NCBI RefSeq assembly: GCF_024160145.1
Contig: NZ_JAMYWQ010000020.1
Location: forward strand, 30,518 to 94,517
From: Serratia nevei
Lineage (GTDB): Bacteria > Pseudomonadota > Gammaproteobacteria > Enterobacterales > Enterobacteriaceae
Direction: 5' to 3'
Length of the DNA stretch: 64,000 nt
The position numbers and the translations under genes were made by a program. Shown here piece after piece: positions 34,643 through 43,152 of the stretch. The stretch's first letter is position 1; every line of letters starts with the position of its first letter. The notes below the pieces were generated by a model. That model ran no database searches. It worked only from the letters and a program-made list of their open reading frames with translations, and was not told where the DNA came from.

Positions 34643-35059
34643 TTAGCTCGCATTTTTTTTCTTCTGAAGTTCGGAAGAAAGCTCGTTTACTTTTTTTTCA
34701 AGCTCGATCATTCGCTGTTTTTCCTCAGCGCTTCGCATTAAATCTTTCCTTACTTCTGGATCTAACTGGTTCATTAGCTCCAACAATGTCAGGTCAGAAC
34801 GGGAAAAGATCACATCTGCATTCGCCGGAGCTTGCGAATCAATCATAGCCTGTCCGCGTCCTGTGAGTAGCCAATCTAGCGAATATCCCCGTTCTTCAGA
34901 CAGGTTTACGCAAATTGAATAAGGTATCGAATCGCGCTTTCTCCAGCTCGCAAGGGTTTGCCGATTTACATCTAACATTCTTGCCAGCTCACTATCGTTT
35001 CCGGCCCCGAGTAGTTCCATTAAGCGCGCCAAGACTGCGTCCACACTGTTTTTATTCAT
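34643..35059 (-). CDS. phage repressor (CI/c-like)
   Basis: This 138-residue protein has an N-terminal helix-turn-helix of the bacteriophage CI type (GNDSELARMLDVNRQTLASWRKR) followed by YSLDWLLTGRGQ and a C-terminal coiled coil (MIELEKKVNELSSELQKKK). It has no peptidase domain, so it is probably not cleaved by RecA. It is divergent from ner, the normal layout of a Mu lysogeny switch. Confidence 0.88.
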   Translation of the reverse strand: MNKNSVDAVLARLMELLGAGNDSELARMLDVNRQTLASWRKRDSIPYSICVNLSEERGYSLDWLLTGRGQAMIDSQAPANADVIFSRSDLTLLELMNQLDPEVRKDLMRSAEEKQRMIELEKKVNELSSELQKKKNAS

Positions 35060-35091
35060 ATTGCATAAAATCCACTTGATTTATTTGTTCT

Positions 35092-35109
35092 GAATAAGTA
35101 CGCTTATTC
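35092..35109. promoter_or_regulatory. operator palindrome in the repressor/ner switch
   Basis: GAATAAG-TACG-CTTATTC is a perfect 7-bp dyad in the 89-bp gap between the divergent repressor and ner genes. The location marks it as an operator. The exact -10/-35 boxes are not clear. Confidence 0.6.
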
Positions 35110-35148
35110 GTAATGTTTACACAATAACCCAATAGGAACAACCAAGCT

Positions 35149-35373
35149 ATGAACAAACGACAGATTCAGGCTCGTCTGATTGAGCGTGGTAGTAACTTTC
35201 GCCAGTTCGCGCTTGGTGCGGGTTACGAGCCGCGCACTGTCACTCAGGCGGTGAGCCGTTGGGCCGGTAAAAAAGAGCTACCGCGAGGCAGGCTGACGTA
35301 CAAGATTTTGCGAGACCTGTCTGTCGCAATTGGCGGGGAAGTCACCCCTGGCATTCTCGGTAATGTGGAGTAA
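35149..35373 (+). CDS. ner: Ner-like DNA-binding protein
   Basis: This 74-residue protein (MNKRQIQARLIERGSNFRQFALGAGY, then RTVTQAVSRWAGKKELPRG) is the small helix-turn-helix regulator opening the early operon. In Mu, Ner turns down repressor and early transcription. It lies 89 bp from the divergent repressor gene and 3 bp before the next gene. Confidence 0.87.
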   Translation: MNKRQIQARLIERGSNFRQFALGAGYEPRTVTQAVSRWAGKKELPRGRLTYKILRDLSVAIGGEVTPGILGNVE

Positions 35374-35376
35374 AGC

Positions 35377-35685
35377 ATGAGCAAGAAACCTGGCACCTCA
35401 TCATCGGCAACGCGCACGTTGCGCGTGCTGATAGCCCTCAAAGGTCACACGATGACAGGTCTGTCAAACGGTGAGCTGGCCAAGGCGTTGAACGTCTCAC
35501 CAGCCAACATCAGCCGCGACTTAGCCACCCTGGTGGACGTCGGCCTCGCAATTCAACTCGACAACGGCCGCTACGCGCATAGCGTCAAAATGCTGCAAAT
35601 CGCTACTGCGCATGCTGATCACATAGCACGTATGCAGTCTCGTATGAATGAAATCACCCAACGTATAACTGCTGGATCTCGATAA
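35377..35685 (+). CDS. winged-helix regulator, IclR-like N-terminal domain
   Basis: This 102-residue protein has RTLRVLIALKGHTMTGLSNGELAKALNVSPANISRDLATLVDVGL, an IclR-type winged helix without the ligand domain. Short proteins of this kind occur next to Ner in B3-like phages. A role in early gene control is likely. Confidence 0.8.
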   Translation: MSKKPGTSSSATRTLRVLIALKGHTMTGLSNGELAKALNVSPANISRDLATLVDVGLAIQLDNGRYAHSVKMLQIATAHADHIARMQSRMNEITQRITAGSR

Positions 35686-35695
35686 GGAATTAACA

Positions 35696-36637
35696 ATGGC
35701 TCGTCAAAAATTACCGTCCACCGATCTGGTACCAGACTTGCAGTTGAGCCCTGATTTGGAAGCAACTCAGAACCTAATGGCAGCCGTTAGCGATCAGATG
35801 CATGAAGAGCGCGACCTGCTGAACCAACTCCTGGGGCAGGCGCAGATGGCTGATGCTTTCGAACAATTTTCGCGAACGGTTCGCACTTCTAAATTAGCTT
35901 TTGTTAAGGAAAACAAGCTGTACCGTGCTTTAAAGGGAATGAAAACTGCGAACGGTTCGCAGTTTTCTGGAACATGGGACGATTTTTGTCAGTTACTGGG
36001 TATGTCTAGGGACAAAGTTGAATTAGATATCGCCAACCTCAACACCTTCGGCGAAGAGGCCCTCGAGTCCATGTCTCGCATGGGCATCGGCTACCGCGAA
36101 CTGCGCCAGTTCCGCCGCCTGCCGGAAGACCAAAAAAGCGCCCTTATTGAAGTAGCCAAGGAAGGCGACAAAACGGCGCTGCTCGAACTGGCCGAGGAAA
36201 TGATCGCCAAGCACAGCAAGGAGAAAGAAGACCTCAAGACCGACTTGGAGATCAGCCGCCAGACGCTGGCCGAGAAAAAAGAACAAGTTAGCAAATTGCA
36301 GGACAAGAATGCCGAGCTGGACGAAAAGCTGCGCTATCGCGTCAAGCGCGAGACGCCGGAGGCTGAAGGCGCGCAAATCATCCAGGACGTCAACGTGCTG
36401 CAGCACGCCGTGTTGGCCGACCTCGTCAACCTGGAGAACGGCTTCACCGTGCTGGCTGAACACACCGAGCGTACCGGTATTGTTCATGTCGGCAGCATGG
36501 CCGGTCTTCTCAACGATATAGAGACCCGCCTGACAGCGCTGCGCCAGCAATTCAACCTGCCGGAGCACCAGCCTTTTGACCCGCGCCCGGACTGGGTGAG
36601 GAACGGTCTGGATAACGAGGAGAATGAAAATGCCTAA
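35696..36637 (+). CDS. early coiled-coil protein of B3/D3112 type
   Basis: This 313-residue protein has an N-terminal region with a possible DNA-binding part (WDDFCQLLGMSRDKVELDIANLN) and a long central coiled coil (KEKEDLKTDLEISRQTLAEKKEQVSKLQDKNAELDEKL). It lies directly before the transposase. Conserved proteins occupy this place in transposable siphophages. The function is unknown. Confidence 0.72.
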   Translation: MARQKLPSTDLVPDLQLSPDLEATQNLMAAVSDQMHEERDLLNQLLGQAQMADAFEQFSRTVRTSKLAFVKENKLYRALKGMKTANGSQFSGTWDDFCQLLGMSRDKVELDIANLNTFGEEALESMSRMGIGYRELRQFRRLPEDQKSALIEVAKEGDKTALLELAEEMIAKHSKEKEDLKTDLEISRQTLAEKKEQVSKLQDKNAELDEKLRYRVKRETPEAEGAQIIQDVNVLQHAVLADLVNLENGFTVLAEHTERTGIVHVGSMAGLLNDIETRLTALRQQFNLPEHQPFDPRPDWVRNGLDNEENENA

Positions 36638-36833
36638 TATCCCTGTCGTCGATAGCGTCGAGTCTCTGAATCACGCCCTAAAACACCAGGTGCCTGACAT
36701 GTTGTGCGGCTTCACCATCAAAACCTACTTTGGTGAAATCACCGTTCATGACACGGATGCAGTACCGTTTTTTGAGGAAATGAAACGCCTCCTGGAAGAA
36801 AAAGTTCAGCAAATTCAGCAGCAGGAACAGTGA
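36630..36833 (+). CDS. small early protein before the transposase
   Basis: This 67-residue protein (MPNIPVVDSVESLNHALKHQVPDML) is rich in acidic residues and ends with a Gln-rich helix. I chose the ATG at 36630, which is 7 nt after GAGGAG; the ATG at 36624 is too close. It overlaps the previous gene by 8 bp. No family is recognised. Confidence 0.65.
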   Translation: MPNIPVVDSVESLNHALKHQVPDMLCGFTIKTYFGEITVHDTDAVPFFEEMKRLLEEKVQQIQQQEQ

Positions 36834-36834
36834 T

Positions 36835-38607
36835 ATGAGCGCAGCCCTGACCGAACGACTGGTTGCGATAGCGCAGGCTGCCCGCAATGCCGGGCACGGT
36901 GAGCGCGGCGCTATCTATGAAAAGGCCTGCGTTGAGCTGGGTATGTCCCGCGCAACGCTGTTACGAAAAATCAAGGAGGTCGCGATGACAGACACACGCA
37001 AACGCCGCACGGATGCGGGCACCAGTGCGCTGACGCGTGAGGATGCCATGATGATCTCCGCACTGTTGACAGAATCCACCCGCAAGAACGGCAAGCGCCT
37101 GTATGCAGTCGCTGATGCGGCTGCTGAACTGCGGGCCAACGGCATGATTACGGCCGAAGTGGTTGATGAAAGCACGGGCGAGGTCCGCCCATTGTCCGAG
37201 AGCGCTATTGTCCGCGCCATGCGTTCATACGGCGTACATCCCGACCAGTTGATGGCACCGGAACCGAGCACCCGATTGGCCAGCCTGCACCCCAATCATG
37301 TTTGGCTGGTCGACGCGTCTCTCTGCACCCTCTACTACCTGCAGAACGGAAAGAAAACCACCGGCCTGCAGGTGATGGACAGCGCTGAGTTCTACAAGAA
37401 CAAGCCGAAGAATCTGGCGCGTATCGCTCATGATCGCGTCTGGAGCTATGAAATCACCGATCACACCAGCGGCTGGATTTACGTCGAATACGTCCTCGGT
37501 GCCGAGTCCGGCGAGAACCTGTGCTCGGTGCTGATTAACGCCATGCAGGAGCGCGGCGGCGCAGATGTGCTGCACGGTGTGCCGAAAATTCTGTTCATGG
37601 ACCCCGGCTCTGCCAACACCGCCGCCATGACAAAAAACCTGTGCCGGGCGCTGAGCATCGAGATGATAGCCCACAAGGCGGGGAACGCCCGCGCGACCGG
37701 CCAGGTCGAGAAAGCCCGCGACATCATCGAACGCAAGTTCGAGCCGGGCCTGAAATTCGTCACGGTGAACAGCCTGGATGAGCTGAACGCGATGGCGAAG
37801 AAGTGGCGCAGCCATTTTAACGCCACGGCTATCCATAGCCGCCACGGCTTCTGCCGCAACGATATCTGGTTGCGCATCACCGCCGAGCAGCTGATTAAAG
37901 CCCCCTCAGTGGAGGTCTGCCGCGAACTGGCCGTCGCCGCACCGGTACGCCGTAAAGTGCAGTCCACACTGGAAATTCCATTCCAGAGCCGCAAGTACGA
38001 TGTGTCTGGCGTCCCAGGCGTGATGATTGGCGAGTATGTGATGGTGACCCGTAACCCCTGGCGCACCGATGTCGCTCAGATTGTGCTGACCGGCGAGGAT
38101 GGTCACGAGGTGTTTCACCTGGTTGATGAGGTGCCGGAGAACGAGTTTGGGTTTGCGACCAACGCCGCGATTATCGGCGAGGGTTACCGCAAACCGGCGG
38201 ATACCGTCACCCAGCAGGTCAATCAGGAGATTGAGCAGATTGTCACCGGCACCAACTCTGCCGATGCCGCAGCGGCGGCGCGCAAAGCCAAGGCGCTGCC
38301 GTTCGGGGGGCAGTTTGACCCATATCGCACGATTGACGACACCGAGCTACCGTCCTATCTGCCGAAGCGCGGCCAGGAGTCGGATGTGCGGGGCCCGCGT
38401 ATTGAACAACGGCCATTAACGCACGTTGAGGCAGCAAAAGCGTTGCGGGAGGTATTCACGGCGCAGGGCCGGGAGTGGCAGGCACAGCACTATAACCAAC
38501 TTGTTCAGCGTTTCCCGGACGGCGTACCTGCGGACGATATCGACACGATCGCCGGTGACCTGACAGGCAAGCACACCGTGACGCTGAGCGTCGTTAACGG
38601 CCAATAG
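36835..38607 (+). CDS. MuA-type DDE transposase
   Basis: This 590-residue protein has an N-terminal DNA-binding region (ELGMSRATLLRKIKEVA), an rve-type catalytic core and a C-terminal beta-barrel-like part. Catalytic residues can be placed at D160 (WLVDAS), D256 (FMDPGS) and E292 (GQVEKAR), giving the DD35E spacing. It cuts and joins the phage ends, replicating by transposition. It should bind the GCGATAAATG-type repeats at both ends. Confidence 0.93.
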   Translation: MSAALTERLVAIAQAARNAGHGERGAIYEKACVELGMSRATLLRKIKEVAMTDTRKRRTDAGTSALTREDAMMISALLTESTRKNGKRLYAVADAAAELRANGMITAEVVDESTGEVRPLSESAIVRAMRSYGVHPDQLMAPEPSTRLASLHPNHVWLVDASLCTLYYLQNGKKTTGLQVMDSAEFYKNKPKNLARIAHDRVWSYEITDHTSGWIYVEYVLGAESGENLCSVLINAMQERGGADVLHGVPKILFMDPGSANTAAMTKNLCRALSIEMIAHKAGNARATGQVEKARDIIERKFEPGLKFVTVNSLDELNAMAKKWRSHFNATAIHSRHGFCRNDIWLRITAEQLIKAPSVEVCRELAVAAPVRRKVQSTLEIPFQSRKYDVSGVPGVMIGEYVMVTRNPWRTDVAQIVLTGEDGHEVFHLVDEVPENEFGFATNAAIIGEGYRKPADTVTQQVNQEIEQIVTGTNSADAAAAARKAKALPFGGQFDPYRTIDDTELPSYLPKRGQESDVRGPRIEQRPLTHVEAAKALREVFTAQGREWQAQHYNQLVQRFPDGVPADDIDTIAGDLTGKHTVTLSVVNGQ

Positions 38608-38615
38608 GAGGCAGC

Positions 38616-39779
38616 ATGTTGGTACTGAAGGCGATGATGCAAGAGCACGGTATTGACCAGCAGATGGTCGCTGACGCGGCCCAGGTCTCTCAACCGACCA
38701 TTTCGCAGATAGTGAACCACGGCATCTGGCCAAAACGCCGCACCGCAGAGGTGCGGGAAAGCATCAGCCAATTTTTAGCAGCGCGCGGGCTGGACACAGC
38801 TGGCGCATTTGAAGAGGTGCAGGCGGCGGACACCGCCCGCACCAGTGTCTCGCAACAGGCAAATAAGGAAGGAGACGACAATATGTTACTCGCAAAGCAG
38901 GTATTACATCCAGCAACGAAAAAGCACTTCGGTTTATTCCGCGACCCGTTCGCCGACGACGCCCTGCAAGGCTCTGAAGATGTGTTCACGACCCCGGATA
39001 TTCGTTACGTCCGCGAGGCGTTGTTCCAGACTGCGCGTCACGGCGGGTTCCTGGCGGTGGTCGGTGAGTCCGGCGCGGGCAAGTCCACGCTGCGCCGCGA
39101 CCTGATTGAACGCATCAACCGCGAAAACGCGCCGGTGATTGTGATTGAGCCCTACATCATCGCGATGGAAGACAACGACAACAAGGGCAAGACCCTGAAA
39201 GCGGCGTCGATCGCCGAGGCGATCATCAACACCCTCGCACCGCTGGAAGGCGTCAAACGCAGCCAGGAGGCCCGGTTCCGCCAACTCCACCGCGTGTTGA
39301 AAGACAGCAGCAACGCCGGTTACAGCCACGTCCTGGTGATTGAGGAGGCCCACTCGCTGCCGCTGCCGACGTTGAAGCACCTCAAGCGGTTCTTTGAGCT
39401 GGAGAACGGCTTTAAAAAACTGCTCTCCATTGTGCTGGTCGGCCAGCCGGAGCTGGCGATGAAGCTGTCAGAACGCAATCAGGAGGTCCGCGAGGTGGTA
39501 CAGCGCTGTGAAGTTGTTGAGCTGCTGCCGCTGGATACCCAGCTGGAGGCGTTTTTGACGTTTAAGTTTGACCGCGCCGGTAAGCCGATAAAAGAGGTGC
39601 TGGACGCCAGCGCAACCGACGCTATTCGCGCCAGGCTCAGCAATAACATCGGCGGCCGTAAAGGTGTTGTTAGCTTGTTATACCCGCTGGCTGTCAGCAA
39701 TTTAACCATTGCGGCAATGAACCTAGCCGCACAAATCGGTGTGCCGATGGTTAATGCCGACGTAATTAAAGGTATTTAA
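38616..39779 (+). CDS. MuB-type AAA+ ATPase (target selector)
   Basis: This 387-residue protein has an N-terminal helix-turn-helix (MVADAAQVSQPTISQIVNHG), Walker A VGESGAGKSTLRRD (about residue 149) and Walker B HVLVIEEAHSLP. Family members bind target DNA, activate the transposase and give target immunity. It follows the transposase by 8 bp, as in Mu A-B. Confidence 0.92.
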   Translation: MLVLKAMMQEHGIDQQMVADAAQVSQPTISQIVNHGIWPKRRTAEVRESISQFLAARGLDTAGAFEEVQAADTARTSVSQQANKEGDDNMLLAKQVLHPATKKHFGLFRDPFADDALQGSEDVFTTPDIRYVREALFQTARHGGFLAVVGESGAGKSTLRRDLIERINRENAPVIVIEPYIIAMEDNDNKGKTLKAASIAEAIINTLAPLEGVKRSQEARFRQLHRVLKDSSNAGYSHVLVIEEAHSLPLPTLKHLKRFFELENGFKKLLSIVLVGQPELAMKLSERNQEVREVVQRCEVVELLPLDTQLEAFLTFKFDRAGKPIKEVLDASATDAIRARLSNNIGGRKGVVSLLYPLAVSNLTIAAMNLAAQIGVPMVNADVIKGI

Positions 39780-39806
39780 CTATTAATTAATGCGGTCGGA
39801 GGGATT

Positions 39807-40109
39807 ATGCGCACTACTCATAAATTATCGTTGGTGGTGGAAAGCGAGGGAATTCAAATAGCCATTATCACCACAAGCAAAGCGGTAACCACATTATCTG
39901 CCCAGGGAATTACGGTTAAACGTATCGACATCGAAGAAGGCCGCCGACCGACGGTGGTCATTCACCCAAACGCCACCACGCGCAGAATGGTGGCCCAGGG
40001 TAAAGCGGTTCGATATTCAACGGGCACCGATGAACAGGGCCGCTATCAAAAATTCCAGTACCAGCTGGACAGGTGCCGGGTCGTTTGGGAGGAGCGCGGT
40101 AATGGGTGA
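39807..40109 (+). CDS. small early protein
   Basis: This 100-residue protein (MRTTHKLSLVVESEGIQIAIITTSKAV) looks like a compact alpha-beta protein with basic C-terminal half. It lies after the MuB-type gene and overlaps the next by 8 bp. Unknown function. Confidence 0.65.
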   Translation: MRTTHKLSLVVESEGIQIAIITTSKAVTTLSAQGITVKRIDIEEGRRPTVVIHPNATTRRMVAQGKAVRYSTGTDEQGRYQKFQYQLDRCRVVWEERGNG

Positions 40110-40326
40110 GAAAATAAAAGTCAGTATTACCGCCGATATGCATATTCACCTGGATAAAACGGTAGAGATGGACAAGACCGACTTTGACGAATACCAGCGT
40201 ATCTGCTCTGAAGGTGTCGACCTGGATTCACGCATAGGAGAAATAGCCAGCAAATACGATTTGAATATCAACGACAGCAGTTTCGAGAATGACCCGGAAA
40301 ATATCACGTTCGAAATAGTTAAATAA
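40102..40326 (+). CDS. small acidic early protein
   Basis: This 74-residue acidic protein (MGEKIKVSITADMHIHLDKTVEMDKTDFDEYQ) has GGAGGAG upstream of the ATG at 40102. Its charge suggests a DNA mimic or protein inhibitor, but nothing else supports that. No family is recognised. Confidence 0.6.
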   Translation: MGEKIKVSITADMHIHLDKTVEMDKTDFDEYQRICSEGVDLDSRIGEIASKYDLNINDSSFENDPENITFEIVK

Positions 40327-40351
40327 CCAACCACACGAAAGGTATTTAAAA

Positions 40352-40876
40352 ATGGCAAAAGGTAAAAAGCGGCTTAAAGCTGCGGCGGTTCCGTACGCCG
40401 CGCAAACGAAAGCTGAGGTAATTGACGGTATTAAATCCCTCGGAGATTTACAGCGTCAATTAACCCGTATCGAAACGGAAATGAATGACCAGATTGCAGC
40501 GGTAGCGCAATTCCATTCGCCGGAGATTGAACGACTGAAGGCCGAGATAAGCGGTCTGCAGCAAGGCATCCAGACCTGGTGCGAGGCCAATCGCACCGAA
40601 CTGACCCAGGACGGAAAAACAAAGACCGTCAATTTAACCACCGGCGAGGTGATTTGGCGCAACAGGCCACCGAGCTGCACGATACGCGGTGCCGAGGCTG
40701 TTATTGCTGCTCTGAAAAGACTCAAGCTGACTCGGTTTATTCGTTCCAAGGAGGAAATTAATAAGGACGCGATATTAAACGAACAGGCGGCAGTAAAAGA
40801 TATTCCGGGCATCACCATTAATCGCAACCTGGAAGATTTCGCCATAGTGCCATTTGAACAGGAGATCGCCCAATGA
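40352..40876 (+). CDS. gam: Gam, host-nuclease inhibitor
   Basis: This 174-residue protein carries the Mu Gam pattern: an N-terminal long coiled coil (LGDLQRQLTRIETEMNDQIA), GIQTWCEANRTELT, then TVNLTTGEVIWRNRPPS and KEEINKDAILN. Gam binds the ends of linear DNA as a Ku-like dimer and blocks exonucleases. It lies in the early operon as in Mu. Confidence 0.93.
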   Translation: MAKGKKRLKAAAVPYAAQTKAEVIDGIKSLGDLQRQLTRIETEMNDQIAAVAQFHSPEIERLKAEISGLQQGIQTWCEANRTELTQDGKTKTVNLTTGEVIWRNRPPSCTIRGAEAVIAALKRLKLTRFIRSKEEINKDAILNEQAAVKDIPGITINRNLEDFAIVPFEQEIAQ

Positions 40877-41079
40877 GCCTGCAATGCAAAACCTGTAGCG
40901 AAGACGTAGATGAGCTCGATTCCGAGCAGGCAACCATTACGCAGGGGCATGACGGCACCTGGTGTGTGGACCTTATCCTGGCCTGCCCGCATTGCGGGCA
41001 AACCTACAACGCGTTTGTGCCCACCAGCGAGCTCCAGCCATTACCTCACGATGATTACTCGGAGGGGATATGTCTATAG
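40873..41079 (+). CDS. small zinc-finger-like early protein
   Basis: This 68-residue protein has two CxxC pairs (CKTCSEDVDE and CPHCGQTY) that likely bind zinc. It overlaps gam and the next gene. In Mu the Com translational activator is also a small zinc protein, but the sequence does not clearly match. Confidence 0.65.
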   Translation: MSLQCKTCSEDVDELDSEQATITQGHDGTWCVDLILACPHCGQTYNAFVPTSELQPLPHDDYSEGICL

Positions 41080-41360
41080 CGACTAACCGTTCGACGTTGT
41101 ACCGCATGGCCATGAAACGCTTTGGCCCAGACTCTCAACTCCTGAAGCTGGCCGAGGAGGCCAGCGAACTGAGCACTGAGGTTTCACGCAACCTGAACGG
41201 CTTGAGCGACGAAATGAAGCTGGCCAGCGAGATGGCCGACGTGGAGATCATGATCGAGCAATTTCGACTAAATGGTCTTGATACGGCCATCGATTTCCAC
41301 AAACAGCAAAAGCTCATGCGGCTGGCAGAACGCCTGGGAGTTAACTATGACCCACAATAA
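41070..41360 (+). CDS. MazG-like NTP pyrophosphohydrolase
   Basis: This 96-residue all-alpha protein has FGPDSQLLKLAEEASELSTEV and EMADVEIMIEQF, i.e. the EExxE and ExxD metal-binding motifs of MazG-like phage enzymes. These hydrolyse nucleotides and may lower alarmone or dUTP levels during growth. It overlaps both neighbours. Confidence 0.82.
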   Translation: MSIATNRSTLYRMAMKRFGPDSQLLKLAEEASELSTEVSRNLNGLSDEMKLASEMADVEIMIEQFRLNGLDTAIDFHKQQKLMRLAERLGVNYDPQ

Positions 41361-42075
41361 TGAAAAGTATCTGGCGAAGATCAAGAAGCTGCTTAACCTG
41401 GCCAGACGCAGTACCAACAGCAATGAAGCCGCGAATGCGCTGAGCCAGGCTCAGGCATTAATGCGCAAGCATAGTCTCACTGAGACGGATATTGACCTGA
41501 TGGAGATTGGTCGCGCCAGCAGTAAAGGCGCACCATCGCAGGCGCAGAAAATACCGGCCTATATGAGCGCCCTGGGCAGAATGGTTTGCCGTGCATTTGG
41601 TGTGGCGTGCTATTACGAATATGCAAGTGCGTTCTATTCGAATAGCAGTGGTCGCCGGACGGTTATTTTTTATGGTCCCAATGAAAGGCCTGAAATTGCA
41701 GCATATGCATTTGACGTCTTGTCGCGCCAATTAGTAAAAGCACGTCGTGAATTTACCGCGAAGATGCGGCGCAATATAAAGCCCAGCACCAAAGTTTCCC
41801 GCGCCGATCAGTTCTGTGAGGGGTGGGTAAACGGTGCATACTGTGTTATCGATTTATACCGCGTTTCCGAGCCTGAAAAAACGCTAATGACGGCCTATTA
41901 CAACCGCATGGACGACGAAATGGAGTTCGAGAAGCTTGCCCCTCGGGCTGCAAAAAAATGCCGTGGCGCTGATGATGCGGCTGATGCTGGTTACTGGGCG
42001 GGTAAGCAGGCGCAACTGCATCAAGCTGTGCATGGCCAGGGAGTTTCTTTGACTGGTATAGGAGTTAAATCATGA
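41347..42075 (+). CDS. DUF2786 protein
   Basis: This 242-residue protein begins MTHNNEKYLAKIKKLLNLAR followed by STNSNEAANALSQAQALMRKH, the DUF2786 signature. Similar proteins are frequent in phages; their role is unknown. The start at 41347 is chosen by the motif, inside the MazG-like gene. It overlaps the next small gene by 4 bp. Confidence 0.85.
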   Translation: MTHNNEKYLAKIKKLLNLARRSTNSNEAANALSQAQALMRKHSLTETDIDLMEIGRASSKGAPSQAQKIPAYMSALGRMVCRAFGVACYYEYASAFYSNSSGRRTVIFYGPNERPEIAAYAFDVLSRQLVKARREFTAKMRRNIKPSTKVSRADQFCEGWVNGAYCVIDLYRVSEPEKTLMTAYYNRMDDEMEFEKLAPRAAKKCRGADDAADAGYWAGKQAQLHQAVHGQGVSLTGIGVKS

Positions 42076-42203
42076 CCATTTCGCGAGGGGCAACGTGGTT
42101 ATTAATGGCGTTATTCTGCGCCGTATTCTGGTCAGTGAGTATTTGGGGCAGTTATTTATTAATTGAATGGGTGGTGTCGCTAATAAAACACGCACGGGGG
42201 TAA
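42072..42203 (+). CDS. 43-residue membrane peptide
   Basis: ATG at 42072 overlaps the DUF2786 stop (ATGA) and opens a 43-codon frame ending at TAA 42201-42203. The product MTISRGATWLLMALFCAVFW... has one or two hydrophobic helices and a basic end (KHARG). The tight fit between genes supports translation. Its role is unknown. Confidence 0.6.
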   Translation: MTISRGATWLLMALFCAVFWSVSIWGSYLLIEWVVSLIKHARG

Positions 42204-42207
42204 TGTG

Positions 42208-42633
42208 ATGAACCGTATTAACCTGGTAAAATTAATTCATGTCGCCAAACGTGACCGTCGCCTGGATGACGATACCTACCGCCAACTGCTCGATAGCTAT
42301 ACGGGTTTAAGCTCAACGAAAGAAATGACCATCAAGCAATTAGAGTCTGTGATGGACGCGTTTTATGGTCTGGGGTTCAGGCCGGTATTTAAAAAGCCTG
42401 GAAGGATTACGGCGACAGACGAGCAATCGAAGAAAATCCGGTCCTTGTGGCTGGAGATGTTTGAGGCGGGGTTTGTCCGTGATAGTTCAGAGCGTGCGAT
42501 CAATGCGTATGCTCACCGTATAACAGGTGTAGGTCGGCTGGAATGGCTGGGAACGGATCAGGCCAGTCGTGTTATCGAGACGTTGAAGAAGTGGCAGAAA
42601 CGCGAGCTGAAGGCTCAAGCTGCATTGCAATAA
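42208..42633 (+). CDS. gemA: GemA (Mu gp16, DUF1018)
   Basis: This 141-residue protein has NRINLVKLIHVAKRDRRLDDDTYRQLL and SKKIRSLWLEMFEAGFVRD, the GemA/DUF1018 pattern. In Mu GemA modulates host gene expression and DNA supercoiling-linked functions. It lies immediately before mor, as in Mu. Confidence 0.9.
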   Translation: MNRINLVKLIHVAKRDRRLDDDTYRQLLDSYTGLSSTKEMTIKQLESVMDAFYGLGFRPVFKKPGRITATDEQSKKIRSLWLEMFEAGFVRDSSERAINAYAHRITGVGRLEWLGTDQASRVIETLKKWQKRELKAQAALQ

Positions 42634-42646
42634 CTGGGGGCAGATC

Positions 42647-43009
42647 ATGATTACGCCAATGGAAGAAAAGCGCCATAAGCTGTTATCTGAGGTTGCTGAC
42701 CATGTCGCCGAGACAGCATCTGACTATGGGTGTTCAACTGAGCAGGCCGAGCATCTGGGGCTGGCGGTGGCAAATTTCCTGGCAGAGCATTTCGGTGGGC
42801 AGAATTTCACGTTCCCTCGTGATTACGTTTATAAGCTGGCCGTTCGTGATCTGCAGATTTACAACGAGTTCAAAGGCAACAATTGGGCCGACCTGAGTTC
42901 CCGATATGGCATTACCGAACGAGGGCTGCGCAAGCTGATTCACCGAGTACATAAACGAGTGATGAAGCACAAGCAGCCGATGCTGGATTTGTTCGGTGGC
43001 GGGGAGTAA
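42647..43009 (+). CDS. Mor-family transcription activator
   Basis: This 120-residue protein has the Mor/C signature FGGQNFTFPRDYVYKLAVRD followed by IYNEFKGNNWADLSSRYGITERGLRKLIHRVHKR, an activator helix-turn-helix. Mor turns on middle transcription. As no separate C protein is seen, it may activate the leftward late operon itself. It is the last gene before the right end. Confidence 0.92.
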   Translation: MITPMEEKRHKLLSEVADHVAETASDYGCSTEQAEHLGLAVANFLAEHFGGQNFTFPRDYVYKLAVRDLQIYNEFKGNNWADLSSRYGITERGLRKLIHRVHKRVMKHKQPMLDLFGGGE

Positions 43010-43117
43010 AATTTTGGGCAGACGACTGAAGTTTTCTGCCCTGTTTTATCTTTCACATACTGGAAATGATTTACAGACCTTGTCCCACTATATCCTCTAA
43101 CGAATCACTATATCCCC

Positions 43118-43152
43118 TAATTATCTCGCAGACTCAGCTCCATTTATCTCAC
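43118..43152 (-). repeat. right-end transposase-binding sites
   Basis: CATTTATCTCAC (43141-43152) and TAATTATCTCGC (43118-43129) are diverged inverted copies of the left-end GCGCGATAAATG (10 and 9 of 12 matches). They lie 9 and 32 bp from the right end, exactly as on the left. Confidence 0.72.

Larger units (their letters stand above)
34628..35141. repeat. 14-bp repeat flanking the repressor gene
   Basis: CCCAATGGGAACAA (34628-34641) and CCCAATAGGAACAA (35128-35141) differ by one base. The first lies within the palindrome GTTCCCAATGGGAAC just after the repressor stop, the second just before the Ner start. They are candidate sites for the repressor or for Ner. Confidence 0.45.

Noticed and set aside
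31613..35148. CRISPR array or tRNA in the central prophage region
   Set aside because: No regularly spaced repeats and no cloverleaf or CCA-ended pattern were seen here or elsewhere in the window.
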